Assembly: GCA_023416275.1 (NCBI GenBank)
Contig: JAEZIB010000091.1
Location: forward strand, 1-64,000
Length of the DNA: 64,000 bases
Reading direction: 5' to 3'
Origin: Bacillota bacterium
Lineage (GTDB): Bacteria; Bacillota; Clostridia; Acetivibrionales; DSM-1351
A program made the position numbers and the translations under genes. Positions 15,465 through 25,339 of this stretch are shown here, in pieces (the first letter of the stretch is position 1; every line of letters begins with the position of its first letter). The notes beneath the pieces are model-generated. The model did not search any database. It was not told the DNA's origin and was given only the letters and a program-made list of their open reading frames with translations.

Positions 15465-17579
15465 TCATCTTGTCAATTCAACTATATCTCTTTTCACAGT
15501 GAAATCCTCGTTCTGTACACCTTTTATATCAAAATATTGTTTTAACACGTCACAAGCAATGGGTGCAGTATATGCGCCCAGTACTCCCCTCTCAACAACC
15601 ACAGCAACAGCTATTTCAGGATTATCTGCAGGAGCATAGCATATAAACAATGCATTTGAAGAGTGATTTGCTTCATTTCCAGTTTCGGCAGTTCCAGTTT
15701 TACCAGCAACCTTAATAGGCAGTAAATCTACAAACGCAGATGATGCAGTTCCTCCCGGATCTTCACTATTAGCAACGGCTTTCATTCCTTCTTGAATAAT
15801 AGCCATATTTTCTTTTTTAACAGGTAATATTTCATACTCTGGTTTAGTCTCTGTTACAATTGAACCATCATATTTAATTACTCTCTTAATAACATGTGGC
15901 TTAAATCTTTTACCGCCATTAGCTATCGTAGCAGTATAATTTGCCAGCTGTATTGGTGTGAAGCTGTTATAAAGCTGGCCTATAGCTGACTGAGCGGTAT
16001 TAGTTTCTGTCCACGGATCTGGGTCAACCTTCGCTTTAAATTCTCTAGAGGATATGTTACCCATACTTTCATCTAATTCAATTCCTGTTTTATGTCCTAG
16101 TCCAAACTTGGTTGCCCACTTAACAATATTATTAATACCTACTTTATTACCTAACACATAGAAATATGGGTTACTGGATTTCTGGATTGCCTGAATCATA
16201 TTAACCCATCCTAGACCCCCCTTATATGTCCTGTATTCTATTGACTTAAGCAGTATATCTCCATACTGAACATATCCTTTGTCAAAATACTTCTCATACG
16301 GGTTTATTACATTTTCTTCTAGGCCCGCAATACCAACAAGAGGTTTGTATGTTGAGCCTGGTGCATAAATACCTTTTGTAGCTCTGTTGTACTCAGAAGT
16401 TGTGGTATTTTTAGCATCATAAAGTGCACTTATAGCCTTTTGTGCTTCTTTATCACTGGCATCTGCTAGAAATATTGACGGATCATAGCTAGGGTAACTA
16501 GCTAAAGCTAATACGTCACCAGTCTTTACATCTAATGCTACAACTGCACCCGCATATGCATCCTTGTGGTTCTGGGAATTTTTTCTTTGTTTGATAATTG
16601 GAATATTCTTTTCCAGAGAATCCATTGCCGCCTTTTGTAGTCGCATATCTATTGTAAGCACCACATCACTTCCGGGCTTTACAGCCTCTTCACTGATGAT
16701 TTTTGTTTTGCCGTTGTCATCAATCTCAATTCTTCTGTAGCCATTGGTACCTCTCAAATATCCTTCAGCCGTGAGTTCTATTCCAGACTTACCTATAATA
16801 TCATTCATATTATAGCCTTCATCAGCATGCTTAATCAAATCATTTTCACTGACTGTCCTCACATATCCAATTAAATGAGCCGCATAATCGGCATCAACGT
16901 ATTTTCTGCTGGGTACAGCATCAATTAATGCTCCAGGAAATTCATCAATTCTCTCTTCAACCTCAGCGACAGTAGCATTACTAATCATTTCTGCAATAAC
17001 AGGATTTAAAGAATTATATCCCATTATCTCAAATCTTAATGTCATAATCTTGTAAGCTTCCTCATCAGAATACTTCTTGTCAATCTTAAACGCAGTATCC
17101 TTTAAATAATTGAATACATCTTTTGCAGAAGAAGCCTGATCGAATCCCTTAAAAGGATACACTGTTACATTTCTTAAAACTTTGATTCTGTCCTTACTTT
17201 TAGCTATTGCTGACCCAAACTCAATTGGATTATAAGTCAAATACTTAGTAAATGAATTTTTATATGAGTCACCGTTTTTCTCTAGTATTTTAGATAATTT
17301 TAATAGAATCTCATTTAACTGTTCTACAGTAGTTCCTGTTGTCATTAGCAATAGAGAAAAGCTGCTTGAATTAGTAGCTATAGGAACTCCATATCTATCA
17401 AGAATATTGCCTCTTTCAGCTAAAATTGTGCGCGATTTTAAGTTTATAGACTGAGATTGGTTGAAATAATTTTCACCCTGAATTAGCTGGATATTTACCA
17501 ATTGATAAACAATTAATGCAAATATCAACACTATTATTATTCCTAAAATATTAAATCTATCCTTAAAAAATTGTTTCAT
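15465..17579 (-). CDS. mrdA: Penicillin-binding protein 2 (elongasome transpeptidase)
   Basis: About 704 residues. An N-terminal membrane anchor (FNILGIIIVLIFALIVYQLVNIQL) is followed by the PBP dimerisation domain (LAERGNILDRYGVPIATNSS) and a transpeptidase domain with the three class B motifs: APGSTYK (active Ser near residue 409), SSN (QKSSNPYF) and KTGT (GKTGTAET, near 626). It cross-links peptidoglycan during cell elongation together with MreBCD/RodA. The ATG at 17577-17579 was chosen because the earlier in-frame codons lack a ribosome site. It lies downstream of mreD and upstream of minC. Confidence 0.92.
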   Translation of the reverse strand: MKQFFKDRFNILGIIIVLIFALIVYQLVNIQLIQGENYFNQSQSINLKSRTILAERGNILDRYGVPIATNSSSFSLLLMTTGTTVEQLNEILLKLSKILEKNGDSYKNSFTKYLTYNPIEFGSAIAKSKDRIKVLRNVTVYPFKGFDQASSAKDVFNYLKDTAFKIDKKYSDEEAYKIMTLRFEIMGYNSLNPVIAEMISNATVAEVEERIDEFPGALIDAVPSRKYVDADYAAHLIGYVRTVSENDLIKHADEGYNMNDIIGKSGIELTAEGYLRGTNGYRRIEIDDNGKTKIISEEAVKPGSDVVLTIDMRLQKAAMDSLEKNIPIIKQRKNSQNHKDAYAGAVVALDVKTGDVLALASYPSYDPSIFLADASDKEAQKAISALYDAKNTTTSEYNRATKGIYAPGSTYKPLVGIAGLEENVINPYEKYFDKGYVQYGDILLKSIEYRTYKGGLGWVNMIQAIQKSSNPYFYVLGNKVGINNIVKWATKFGLGHKTGIELDESMGNISSREFKAKVDPDPWTETNTAQSAIGQLYNSFTPIQLANYTATIANGGKRFKPHVIKRVIKYDGSIVTETKPEYEILPVKKENMAIIQEGMKAVANSEDPGGTASSAFVDLLPIKVAGKTGTAETGNEANHSSNALFICYAPADNPEIAVAVVVERGVLGAYTAPIACDVLKQYFDIKGVQNEDFTVKRDIVELTR

Positions 17580-17725
17580 TGTATAACCATGCCTATCCTT
17601 ATATAATCGGCACAGTCTCAATCCCCCTATCACTATCAGATAAAAACAATATAATATTTATTGATATTTTGTTTTGAGGCAAAAGCCATTTTATTTAACC
17701 CACTAGAATACCCTTGCAAAGGATA

Positions 17726-18238
17726 TTAATATCTATTTTTTCCTTGATTATAGAACCATCTCTTATTAATCTGAACAATTATAAAAAACAAAACTAATCC
17801 TAAAGCACTATTAAGTATTGCTTCCGGAAATATGATATTTCGAACAGTTAATATAACGTCTAAATGCATACCATATAAATAGGAACCAAAAATCATAGCA
17901 CATTCGAATAAAACTGTTGATATAAAAGTACATATAACCATAACTAAAAGATTTTCTTTAAAAAATCTTTTGTTAATATTCCCCAACGCAAAGCCTAACA
18001 GCATTCCAAGCAAGGCTTGAAAACCCAAAGCAATACCTATTACTGCATCCATGCATAGCCCCACTGAAAAACCTACTGCTGCACCGTGGATTCTGCCTTC
18101 TAAAAGTGCAATACTGACAATTAATACTATCACTATATTGGGTATTACTCCAAATATGCTTATAAAGTTTAAGAAATTAACCTGAGCAATTACGAAGGTG
18201 AATATGAGTATAATGTAAAATATAACTTTATTCCTCAT
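17726..18238 (-). CDS. mreD: Rod shape-determining membrane protein MreD
   Basis: 170 residues, almost entirely hydrophobic with five to six membrane segments, e.g. VIFYIILIFTFVIAQVNFLNF and IVIVLIVSIALLEG. The sequence GRIHGAAVGFSVGLCMDAVIGIALGFQALLGMLLGFALGNINKRFF is typical of MreD. The start overlaps the mreC stop by 4 bp (ATGA), giving translational coupling. It is part of the MreBCD elongation complex. Length is normal. Confidence 0.9.
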   Translation of the reverse strand: MRNKVIFYIILIFTFVIAQVNFLNFISIFGVIPNIVIVLIVSIALLEGRIHGAAVGFSVGLCMDAVIGIALGFQALLGMLLGFALGNINKRFFKENLLVMVICTFISTVLFECAMIFGSYLYGMHLDVILTVRNIIFPEAILNSALGLVLFFIIVQINKRWFYNQGKNRY

Positions 18239-19110
18239 TTATCAGTAATCTCCATTTCTGAAGATATTTCTTCGGAACTCTTTTCTGTTGAAGTGCTTTT
18301 TAGTATTACCACATTGCTTAACCTTTTTAAATCAACAGCAGGCTCTACAATAGCATACTTGTCAAGATCACTTTCACCTTGTCTTACTTCTTTAACAGTT
18401 CCTATAATGATTCCTTTAGGATAAATCCCACCCATACCTGAAGTTTCAATTACGTCTCCTTGGGATAAATCTAAATCTACAGGGATATACTCTATTTTGC
18501 AAAGCCCTTCCTTAGATAGTTTTAAATCCCCTTTAACCACAACTAAATCACCAGTTTTAGATACTATTGCACTAGCTGCGCTTCCATCCTCTATTATACT
18601 GATTATTTTTGAGGAGAATGGTTGAGCTGCAGAGACCTTGCCAACAAGCCCTTTGCTTGTGATTACCGGCATATTATAGTTAATTCCGCTTGTAAATCCC
18701 TTATCTGTCAAAAATATATTAAAAAAGTTGCCAGAGTCCTTAGCTATAATGTTAACTCCCAAAAACTCAAAATCTTCTAACTCTTTTCTCATTTTAAGAA
18801 CATTCTTTAAATCTTCGTTCTCACTTTTTAGTCTTAAGTACTCTGTTCTCTCATTATTGAATTTATCTATGGCTTCATTTAATTTCTTATTTTCAGCTCT
18901 CAGCTTTTCAACATCATTAAATAAGCCAACGCCTTCCTCAATCTGTTGACCTGCATATGAAAAGACCTTACCAACTGAAGTAAATGGTACTGAAATTAAA
19001 TCTCCAAACCAATTCACGCTGCTGTTCGGATTTACAGACAGCCCAATACACACTATTAAAACTAGTGTAACTACTATTAGAATTAATGATTTACCTGTAA
19101 ATAACCTCAA
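18235..19110 (-). CDS. mreC: Rod shape-determining protein MreC
   Basis: 291 residues. One N-terminal membrane segment (LILIVVTLVLIVCIGLSV), a coiled coil at about 60-110 (LFNDVEKLRAENKKLNEAI ... LKSENEDLKNVLKMRKEL) and the two beta-barrel domains (GVNIIAKDSGNFFNIFLTDKG; VVVKGDLKLSKEGLCKIEYIP). The C-terminus has a Ser/Glu-rich tail. MreC links cytoplasmic MreB to periplasmic PBPs. It lies between mreB (49 bp upstream) and mreD (4-bp overlap). Confidence 0.92.
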   Translation of the reverse strand: MRLFTGKSLILIVVTLVLIVCIGLSVNPNSSVNWFGDLISVPFTSVGKVFSYAGQQIEEGVGLFNDVEKLRAENKKLNEAIDKFNNERTEYLRLKSENEDLKNVLKMRKELEDFEFLGVNIIAKDSGNFFNIFLTDKGFTSGINYNMPVITSKGLVGKVSAAQPFSSKIISIIEDGSAASAIVSKTGDLVVVKGDLKLSKEGLCKIEYIPVDLDLSQGDVIETSGMGGIYPKGIIIGTVKEVRQGESDLDKYAIVEPAVDLKRLSNVVILKSTSTEKSSEEISSEMEITDK

Positions 19111-19159
19111 GAAACAACTTCACCCCACTAACTTGTTATCTATAAATCATTCATTACAA

Positions 19160-20182
19160 TTACTTAAGTCTCTTAGGGGAAATTAGAACTTTTTTAAGAG
19201 TTTCAATTTCATCAAGCACCTTTGCTGTTCCAAGTGCTACACAATCTAATGGATTTTCTGCAATTGAAACAGGCATTCCGGTCTCTTGCATAATCAATTT
19301 ATCAAGCCCATCTAGTAGCGCACCTCCACCAGTTAGCATAATACCTCTATCCATAATATCAGACGCAAGCTCAGGTGGAGTTTTTTCCAAAGTAAACTTT
19401 ATTGAATCTATTATTGCATTAACAGGCTCCTTTAATGCTTCATTTATTTCTGATGATGTTATCTCAATATTCTTTGGTAAACCTGTTATTAAATCCCTTC
19501 CTCTTATTTCCATCTTTTCTTCTTTTGTCTTTGGGAATGCTCCGCCAATTTTAATCTTTATTTGTTCAGCAGAACGTTCTCCAATCATCAAGCTATATTC
19601 TTTTTTTATATAGTGTGCAATGGCATCATCCAATTCGTCACCAGCTACTCTCAGAGATTTACTTGTTACTATTCCTCCCAAGGAAATAACTGCAACTTCA
19701 CTTGTTCCCCCACCTATATCTACCACCATACTTCCTGATGGCTCTTCAACAGGCAAGCTAGCACCTATTGCCGCTGCCATTGGCTCTTCAATCAAATATG
19801 CTTCCTTTGCTCCAGCCTGAAGCGTAGCATCTTCAACTGCTCTCTTCTCAACCTCTGTGACTCCCGATGGTACGCATATTACAACTCTTGGCTTACTAAA
19901 AACCCCATTTGATATAGCCTTTTTTATAAAATGCCTAATCATGCTCTGAGTAACGTCAAAATCAGCAATAACACCATCCTTCATTGGTCTAATAGCCACA
20001 ATACTACCAGGTGTACGCCCAATCATCTCTTTTGCAGCCTCTCCTACAGCTAAAACCTCATTAGTTTTGGCATTAACAGCAACAACAGATGGCTCTCTCA
20101 CTACTATTCCCTTACCCTTAACATGAACTAATGTATTTGCAGTCCCCAAATCTATTCCTATATCTCTCGCTAAAAAACCCAT
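19160..20182 (-). CDS. mreB: Actin-like cell shape protein MreB
   Basis: 340 residues, complete. Phosphate-1 loop [29 protein letters not shown], connect regions, [20 protein letters not shown] (phosphate 2) and [16 protein letters not shown] (adenosine) are all intact. MreB filaments guide lateral wall synthesis, so cells are rods. The start has AGGAGG just upstream. radC precedes it by 27 bp and mreCD follow, the conserved maf-radC-mreBCD order. Confidence 0.95.
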   Translation of the reverse strand: MGFLARDIGIDLGTANTLVHVKGKGIVVREPSVVAVNAKTNEVLAVGEAAKEMIGRTPGSIVAIRPMKDGVIADFDVTQSMIRHFIKKAISNGVFSKPRVVICVPSGVTEVEKRAVEDATLQAGAKEAYLIEEPMAAAIGASLPVEEPSGSMVVDIGGGTSEVAVISLGGIVTSKSLRVAGDELDDAIAHYIKKEYSLMIGERSAEQIKIKIGGAFPKTKEEKMEIRGRDLITGLPKNIEITSSEINEALKEPVNAIIDSIKFTLEKTPPELASDIMDRGIMLTGGGALLDGLDKLIMQETGMPVSIAENPLDCVALGTAKVLDEIETLKKVLISPKRLK

Positions 20183-20209
20183 TTATATATCCTCCTGTAA
20201 TGACTATTA

Positions 20210-20899
20210 TTAAAAAATACACTTGTCTTTAAAGCTTATATATTTTCCATCCCCTATTATAATATGATCCAACACTCTTATTCCCAAAATATTGCCACAC
20301 TCTTCAAGTCTTTGCGTCGTTTTAATATCTTCTGAACTGGGAGTCGGATCACCGCTTGGGTGATTATGAACAAATATAATACTATTGCAGCCACTTTTTA
20401 TGGCCTCGCAAAAAACCTCTCGTGGATGAACAATTGAGGAATTTAAACTTCCAATTGAAACATCTATAATTTTAATCACCTGATTTTTTGTATCAAGTAA
20501 AAGTGCTTTGAATATCTCTTTCTTTAAATAACGCATTTCTTCCATCAAAAGTGTGTTAACATCTTTTGCACTCTTTATTACATGATGCACTATTCCGTCA
20601 CTAGTTGCAATCCTTTTAGACAATTCTAGCACGGATTTTATTTGAATAGCTTTCACCTTGCCTATTCCTTTTATTTGCATTAGCTGTTCAATAGATAAAT
20701 TATTCAAGGTTGAAAGTCTACCATCGTGAGACAGCTTTAGTACTAGCTGTGCTAATTCAACTGCAGTAAATGATTTTGTACCTGTCTTAATAATAACAGC
20801 TAGTAGCTCTGCATTTGATAGATGCTCAGAACCAACTGTTTCTAGCTTGTCATATGGTCTTTCACATAAAGGAAGTTCTTTAATTTTCAATCTGTCCAT
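20210..20899 (-). CDS. radC: RadC-family JAB1/MPN protein
   Basis: 229 residues. An N-terminal helix-hairpin-helix region (LSIEQLMQIKGIGKVKAIQIKSVLELSKR) precedes the MPN/JAMM metal site (IIFVHNHPSGDPTPSSEDIKTTQRL). A DNA repair role has been doubted; the name is positional and historic, and the biochemical role is unclear. It lies between maf and mreB on the same strand, as in many Firmicutes. Length and motifs are complete. Confidence 0.9.
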   Translation of the reverse strand: MDRLKIKELPLCERPYDKLETVGSEHLSNAELLAVIIKTGTKSFTAVELAQLVLKLSHDGRLSTLNNLSIEQLMQIKGIGKVKAIQIKSVLELSKRIATSDGIVHHVIKSAKDVNTLLMEEMRYLKKEIFKALLLDTKNQVIKIIDVSIGSLNSSIVHPREVFCEAIKSGCNSIIFVHNHPSGDPTPSSEDIKTTQRLEECGNILGIRVLDHIIIGDGKYISFKDKCIF

Positions 20900-20940
20900 C
20901 TTTTTCCCCTAATTCAGTTATACTAAATATTACAAGTTCA

Positions 20941-21066
20941 AACCCAACTTTATCTGTATAAAGTATGCATTTACGTTACTATTCAACTACTTTGTACAGA
21001 TAATTAACTCAACTTTCCCAAATAAAAGTTTATGGTGGGAGAATTATCAATAATTTGTTGCTGATT
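20941..21066 (+). repeat. Family 1 element fragments (copy I), right end then left end
   Basis: 20941-20998 (AACCCAACTTT ... TATTCAACTACTTTGTA) resembles the right end of the long copy at 34057; from 21007 (CTCAACTTTCCC ... GGTGGGAGAATTATCAATAATTTGTTGC) it resembles the left end. The order is scrambled relative to the long copies. It lies between maf and radC. Confidence 0.5.
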
Positions 21067-21071
21067 ATACT

Positions 21072-21677
21072 CTATTTTTCATCAGATGCTGCATTCTCAA
21101 GATTAATTTTATATCCCAATTCTTCTAACATACATGATAATTTATAAATTGGCAACCCCATAACATTAAAATAACACCCATCTATTTTTTCAACAAGTAA
21201 TGAGCCATATCCTTGAATTCCGTATGCACCAGCTTTGTCAAAAGGCTCTTTTGTTGAAATATATTCATTTAAAAATGCATCTGACTTATCAGATATTTTT
21301 ACTTTAGTTATTTCATAATTACATATGCATTTTTTATCACTGGTTCTATACAAACAAAGCCCAGTTACAACCTGATGCCATTCACCCTTGAGGCTGGTCA
21401 GCATGTCAAAAGCATCCCTCTCATCTCTTGGCTTACCAAGCATTTTGTTATCTTTGACTACTATTGTATCTGCACCAATAACAATACAATCATCCTCAAT
21501 TTGAGATACAATATCCTTGCATTTTTGACTTGCCAAGGACATAGCTACCTGTGATGGCTCCAATGTATTGTCTATAACTTCCTCAATATCAGAGGGTTTT
21601 ACTTCAAAATCTAGACCTATTTGTGTTAATAATTGCTGTCTTCTAGGAGACGCTGATGCTAAAATAATATCTTTCAC
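21072..21677 (-). CDS. maf: Maf-family nucleotide pyrophosphatase
   Basis: About 201 residues. The N-terminal signature ILASASPRRQQLL and the catalytic area VIGADTIVVKDNKMLGKPRDERDAFDML are those of Maf, a nucleotide pyrophosphatase acting on dTTP/UTP and modified nucleotides and implicated in septum control. I take GTG 21675-21677 (GGTGAAATT upstream) as start; extending to an ATG at 21774-21776 would add 33 residues unlike the family. First gene of the maf-radC-mreBCD order. Confidence 0.9.
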   Translation of the reverse strand: MKDIILASASPRRQQLLTQIGLDFEVKPSDIEEVIDNTLEPSQVAMSLASQKCKDIVSQIEDDCIVIGADTIVVKDNKMLGKPRDERDAFDMLTSLKGEWHQVVTGLCLYRTSDKKCICNYEITKVKISDKSDAFLNEYISTKEPFDKAGAYGIQGYGSLLVEKIDGCYFNVMGLPIYKLSCMLEELGYKINLENAASDEK

Positions 21678-22153
21678 AATTTCACCATACCATATATAAA
21701 TTTTATTATTTACATTTTCCAATAACCAAATATAACCTATACCATTATATATTTTTATAACTGATATTTCAAACATAAAGTAGATTCTTCAATATTTTTA
21801 TTATAACGCCAAGATTAAAAATAAAATTTTTCGATGTACACAAATTTATACACCGTCAAAAACCGCTATTAAATCAGTGGCGTTTCATCGAGGCGAAGAT
21901 ATTCTCACCGACTGAAAGCCAAAGCAATACCCTCCACCTATAAAATTTGGGGTTATTTTCTTGCCTCGTTATATTATTTGTAAAACAGTAAAATATTAGT
22001 TATGTAAAATATGGTTTATATAATATAAATTACATACTTCTAAATGAATAATTATCAGAAAAACTGCTTCTCATTTTGTAATTTTGGAAGTATAATATAA
22101 TAATAATTAGTATTTTAGGTTTTAACAAATAATTTAAGTGAGTTGGTGATTAT
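21678..22153. other. 476-bp divergent intergenic region
   Basis: Lies between maf (minus) and mecA (plus). It contains family 2 element copy 2 (21802-21973). The remainder is AT-rich with TATAAT-like hexamers before mecA but no convincing -35. Confidence 0.6.
21802..21973 (+). mobile_element. Family 2 MITE-like element (copy 2)
   Basis: 172 bp, ends TATAACG and CGTTATA. The most diverged full-length copy: the AT-rich hairpin is degraded, and the core reads GAGGCGAAGATATTCTCACC, GAAAGCCAAAGC, CCACCTATAAAATTTGG, TTGCCTCGTTATA. Confidence 0.65.
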
Positions 22154-22774
22154 ATGAGAATTGAAAAAGTTAATGACAACGTATTGAGAGTAACTATCAC
22201 TCTTAATGATCTCGAGGAAAGAAATATTGATTTAGGCTCTTTGAATTATAATTCACCAGCAGCTCAGGAGTTATTTTGGGATATGATGGAGAGAGCTGAA
22301 GAGGAATATGGTTTTGCATCACATGATTCTCAACTCATTTTTGAGGCTTCTCCAGAAAATGAAGAAGGATTTGTTGTGACAATTACCAAAATAGATTCTG
22401 ACGGTGAATTTGAATCAATTCAGAAGTATATAAAAAGCAAATACAAAAATTCAGATTTAAGACAAAAGAAGAAGAAAAGTAAGGTTTGCTCTGCACTAAA
22501 AATTTATTGTTTCGAATCAATTGAAGATTTATGTACATTATGTAAGCGTATTTGCACATATTATAAAGGCGAAAGTTCAGTAATTAAGCATAAAGACAGC
22601 TATTATCTTTTGTTGACTGGAAGCTCTGCAACGTCATCAAAATCATTAGATGTTTTTATGTGTGAATATTCTACTCAGATTGTAAATGTTAGTTTCTTTG
22701 AAGGATATCTAAATGAATATGGACAAAAAATAATTTCTGATAATGCAATACAGACTTTGAGCAAGTATTTTTAA
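22154..22774 (+). CDS. mecA: MecA-type adaptor for ClpC
   Basis: 206 residues. The N-terminal block (MRIEKVNDNVLRVTITLNDLEERNID), an acidic middle and the C-terminal domain (YCFESIEDLCTLCKRI ... SYYLLLTGSS ... EYGQKIISDNAIQTLSKYF) match MecA/YpbH adaptors that feed substrates to ClpCP. The linker has a basic patch (RQKKKKSK) at about 110. GGTGAT precedes ATG 22154. It is monocistronic. Family-length; the clostridial substrates are not known from sequence. Confidence 0.88.
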   Translation: MRIEKVNDNVLRVTITLNDLEERNIDLGSLNYNSPAAQELFWDMMERAEEEYGFASHDSQLIFEASPENEEGFVVTITKIDSDGEFESIQKYIKSKYKNSDLRQKKKKSKVCSALKIYCFESIEDLCTLCKRICTYYKGESSVIKHKDSYYLLLTGSSATSSKSLDVFMCEYSTQIVNVSFFEGYLNEYGQKIISDNAIQTLSKYF

Positions 22775-22818
22775 TCAGATGCTTAGGAAGTTAAAATATC
22801 ACATTGCTTTAATTTAAC

Positions 22819-22844
22819 CTCAACTGGCCAAACGACCAGTTGAG
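22819..22844. promoter_or_regulatory. Perfect 9-bp palindrome after mecA
   Basis: CTCAACTGG (22819-22827) pairs perfectly with CCAGTTGAG (22836-22844), loop 8. No T-run follows on either strand, so it is not an obvious terminator; could be an operator-like site or RNA stem. Confidence 0.35.
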
Positions 22845-22926
22845 AACGTCTGCTTAATAAATAGCATTAAATTTATATTTGTTTAATTGAGTATTTTATA
22901 GACAGAATACTTATTTCATTTTTTTC

Positions 22927-22956
22927 AAATACAGGTTACAGCATTAGCTGTAACCT
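22927..22956 (-). terminator. 12-bp stem after the PRC-barrel gene
   Basis: ACAGGTTACAGC pairs with GCTGTAACCTGT around an ATTA loop, immediately after the gene's stop on the minus strand. The T-tract is poor, so termination is likely but not certain. Confidence 0.5.
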
Positions 22957-22962
22957 GTACTA

Positions 22963-23751
22963 TTATCTGTTGTTCATAACTAATTCGATTACCTTGCCAT
23001 AAGCTTTAGCAATCTCAAAAATCTCATCATCAATTAAAGTATTTTCTTCTATTAAAACACTACCATCCTCATCATATATGGTTTTAGTAGCAGTTTTGCC
23101 ATTTAGGTATTCTTTATGCTTCATTTCCATCATATCAGAAACAGCTCCAGAAGCAATTTCTTCTTCTGAAACATTGTTATTGGTTTGGTTTAAATTATGT
23201 TCTGAATTTTTTTTTTCAGTTTCCAATTGCTCAACTGAATTAGTTATCTGTGCTGCACTGTTCAAAAGAGTTGCCTCGACATCATCTTTAACCACCACAA
23301 GATTTTTTCCAAAGGTAATAATGCTGTCACGAGGAATAATTCTCACATTTTTTTGTGTAATATCAGCAATAAATTCAAGTCCAATAATTGTACAATTGTC
23401 ATCTTCATTTACATATATATCTCCAATTTCACCAATTAGTCGGCCTTTTTTAGTTAATACCTTTGTACCCTTAACTTGAATATTTTTTTGAAGCAAATCA
23501 ATAGCAGCAGGTATTTTGCTAATATCGTTTATAGCATCTTCATTTTCAATTGTTAATGCATACTCACCTATACCTAGAACATATTCTGTAGGAATAACCT
23601 TGGCACTGAGTATTTGAATGCCACTATCCACCACTACATAATCTATTGCTCCTTTTTCAGCATTAATTATTACAGTTTTGACTTTACCAACCTCAGTTCC
23701 ATCTGATATGCTAATTATTGGTAATCCAATTATTTCTTTAGACTTTTTCAT
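22963..23751 (-). CDS. PRC-barrel domain protein
   Basis: 262 residues with two PRC-barrel units: residues about 1-75 (SKEIIGLPIISISDGTEVGKV) and 90-165 (VKGTKVLTKKGRLIGEIGDIYVNEDD). Then comes an Asn/Glu-rich linker and a C-terminal helix pair (GKTATKTIYDEDGSVLIEENTLIDDEIFEIAKAYGKVIELV). PRC barrels are small beta barrels found in RimM and in clostridial sporulation or photosynthetic proteins. No signal peptide. GGGGGTAC is the ribosome site. The TPR/membrane protein gene is upstream. Role unknown. Confidence 0.8.
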   Translation of the reverse strand: MKKSKEIIGLPIISISDGTEVGKVKTVIINAEKGAIDYVVVDSGIQILSAKVIPTEYVLGIGEYALTIENEDAINDISKIPAAIDLLQKNIQVKGTKVLTKKGRLIGEIGDIYVNEDDNCTIIGLEFIADITQKNVRIIPRDSIITFGKNLVVVKDDVEATLLNSAAQITNSVEQLETEKKNSEHNLNQTNNNVSEEEIASGAVSDMMEMKHKEYLNGKTATKTIYDEDGSVLIEENTLIDDEIFEIAKAYGKVIELVMNNR

Positions 23752-23796
23752 AAAAAAAGTACCCCCTTCAAAATTCCAAGAAAATCTTATTCATAT

Positions 23797-24888
23797 TTAT
23801 ATTAAGCAATTCATAATTTCCTTTTTTACTTCTGGCTTAATTGCAGTTCCATATTGGCTAGCCAAAGTTTCCAAAATACTTATAGCCAATTCGTTCAAGC
23901 CAAGCTGTTTATACAGAGCACAAACATCAAGTACAATCCAAAGTATCATTTCAACATCCGGTTGTTTCTGTAATGCCCTCATATAGTACTCAATAGCTTC
24001 TTCTTTTTTATCGTCGCCTTTCTTTTGAAGAGCTTTAAGAACTAAAGTTTGTGCATCATTTACTTCCTCTGTTGAAAATTTTTCAAGTTTTGCTTCTGGT
24101 GCTGGGATTTGCGTTTCGCTTTCTGAAATATTAACTTCTAGAATTTCTTGTTTTTGCACATCAGCTTCCACCGCATTAATTTTAACTGTTTCAGCTTGTG
24201 GTACTACGGTCTCAGAAATTTGATCTCCCACATTATTATTATCTGAATAATAAATTTCTATTTCTTCAGACATATCAGAATTTATTGTTTCTATATTTTC
24301 TGATTGAATCATATTGTCATAGTCATCATTTACTTGGTCAGTAATGTCTGAATCTCGAGATTCCTCTTGCACAGTATATGTTACTTCATTAATAGTTTCT
24401 TCACATGCACATGCATCATCATAAGCAACATTATGTAAAGTAATATCACTATTTACCTCTTCTTTTTCTATACCCATTGTATCAATTTTTTGTTCAGTGT
24501 CAACTGGTTTTTTTAACATGTTTTCAGTATAACCATACTTAATTTTAGCTATAGCATTGTCAATTACGACACAGCAATCTATAGAAGCTAATTTATTAGG
24601 CATTGCTAATGATATGATTAAACTAATTACTAAAATGAAAATCAGAAAAATAATTAAAACTGCAAGTACAGATATTATAAAAGCAAAGCTTTTATTTATA
24701 AATATACTTTCTTTCAATAGTACCATTACTGCTTTAAAGACTGGCAAAAATGTAAATCCTAAAGTTATAGAACCAAGTGAGATCGACATCAATATTCCCA
24801 AATTTAACTCTTTTGCCCTGTACAGCAAATAGAAAGCAACTAGCGAGGTGACTATGATGATCAAAGTCGAAATTCCAGTATAAGACAT
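23797..24888 (-). CDS. Membrane protein with acidic linker and TPR-like C-terminus
   Basis: About 363 residues. Three to four membrane segments lie in the first 115 residues (GISTLIIIVTSLVAFYLLYRA; LGILMSISLGSITLGFTFLPV; AFIISVLAVLIIFLIFILVISLIISLA). Then comes about 130 residues of low-complexity Glu/Asp/Ser/Thr sequence, and a C-terminal alpha-helical TPR-like domain (NDAQTLVLKALQKKGDDKKEEAIEYYMRALQKQPDVEMILWIVLDVCALYKQLG). The start follows GGAGGCGC; a longer frame begins 16 codons earlier without a ribosome site. Likely a cytoplasmic scaffold tethered to the membrane. It may be cotranscribed with the PRC-barrel gene 45 bp downstream. Function unknown. Confidence 0.75.
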   Translation of the reverse strand: MSYTGISTLIIIVTSLVAFYLLYRAKELNLGILMSISLGSITLGFTFLPVFKAVMVLLKESIFINKSFAFIISVLAVLIIFLIFILVISLIISLAMPNKLASIDCCVVIDNAIAKIKYGYTENMLKKPVDTEQKIDTMGIEKEEVNSDITLHNVAYDDACACEETINEVTYTVQEESRDSDITDQVNDDYDNMIQSENIETINSDMSEEIEIYYSDNNNVGDQISETVVPQAETVKINAVEADVQKQEILEVNISESETQIPAPEAKLEKFSTEEVNDAQTLVLKALQKKGDDKKEEAIEYYMRALQKQPDVEMILWIVLDVCALYKQLGLNELAISILETLASQYGTAIKPEVKKEIMNCLI

Positions 24889-25263
24889 AAGCGCCTCCAC
24901 ATTGGTATATCTATTATTATATATCTTCTTTTGCAAAAAACTATCTGACTAATTTAGATATATTCGTGATACTACAACAAAATTCCTGCTTATCTATTTG
25001 ATTTTATCAAAAAGACAGTAGCTTTCGCTATATAATTTTATTTTAACACTTAATTTGATTGTTTGCATCTTAAATTAAAAACATTTTATTTGGTAAATTA
25101 CAGTAATCAACGAATATATTCTCCATATATTTACATTATATAAATTTAAATCTCATTTCTAAATCATACAAAGAACATTTAAAATCTGCCATTAACTCAA
25201 TAAAAACTTTTTTCAACCTCTCCAAAGTGAAGAGAGAAACAAGAATTAATCACCTAAAATGAC

Positions 25264-25339
25264 AAAAAGCTTTTGGCTGTGCCTCAAATACTGAACATTT
25301 TTGATTCAATATTTAAATGCTCACAGCCGCAAGCTTTTT
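25264..25339. terminator. Large bidirectional terminator hairpin
   Basis: AAAAAGCTTTTGGCTGTG (25264-25281) pairs with CACAGCCGCAAGCTTTTT (25322-25339). Its end abuts the family 2 element, as if the element inserted in the T-tract. Confidence 0.75.
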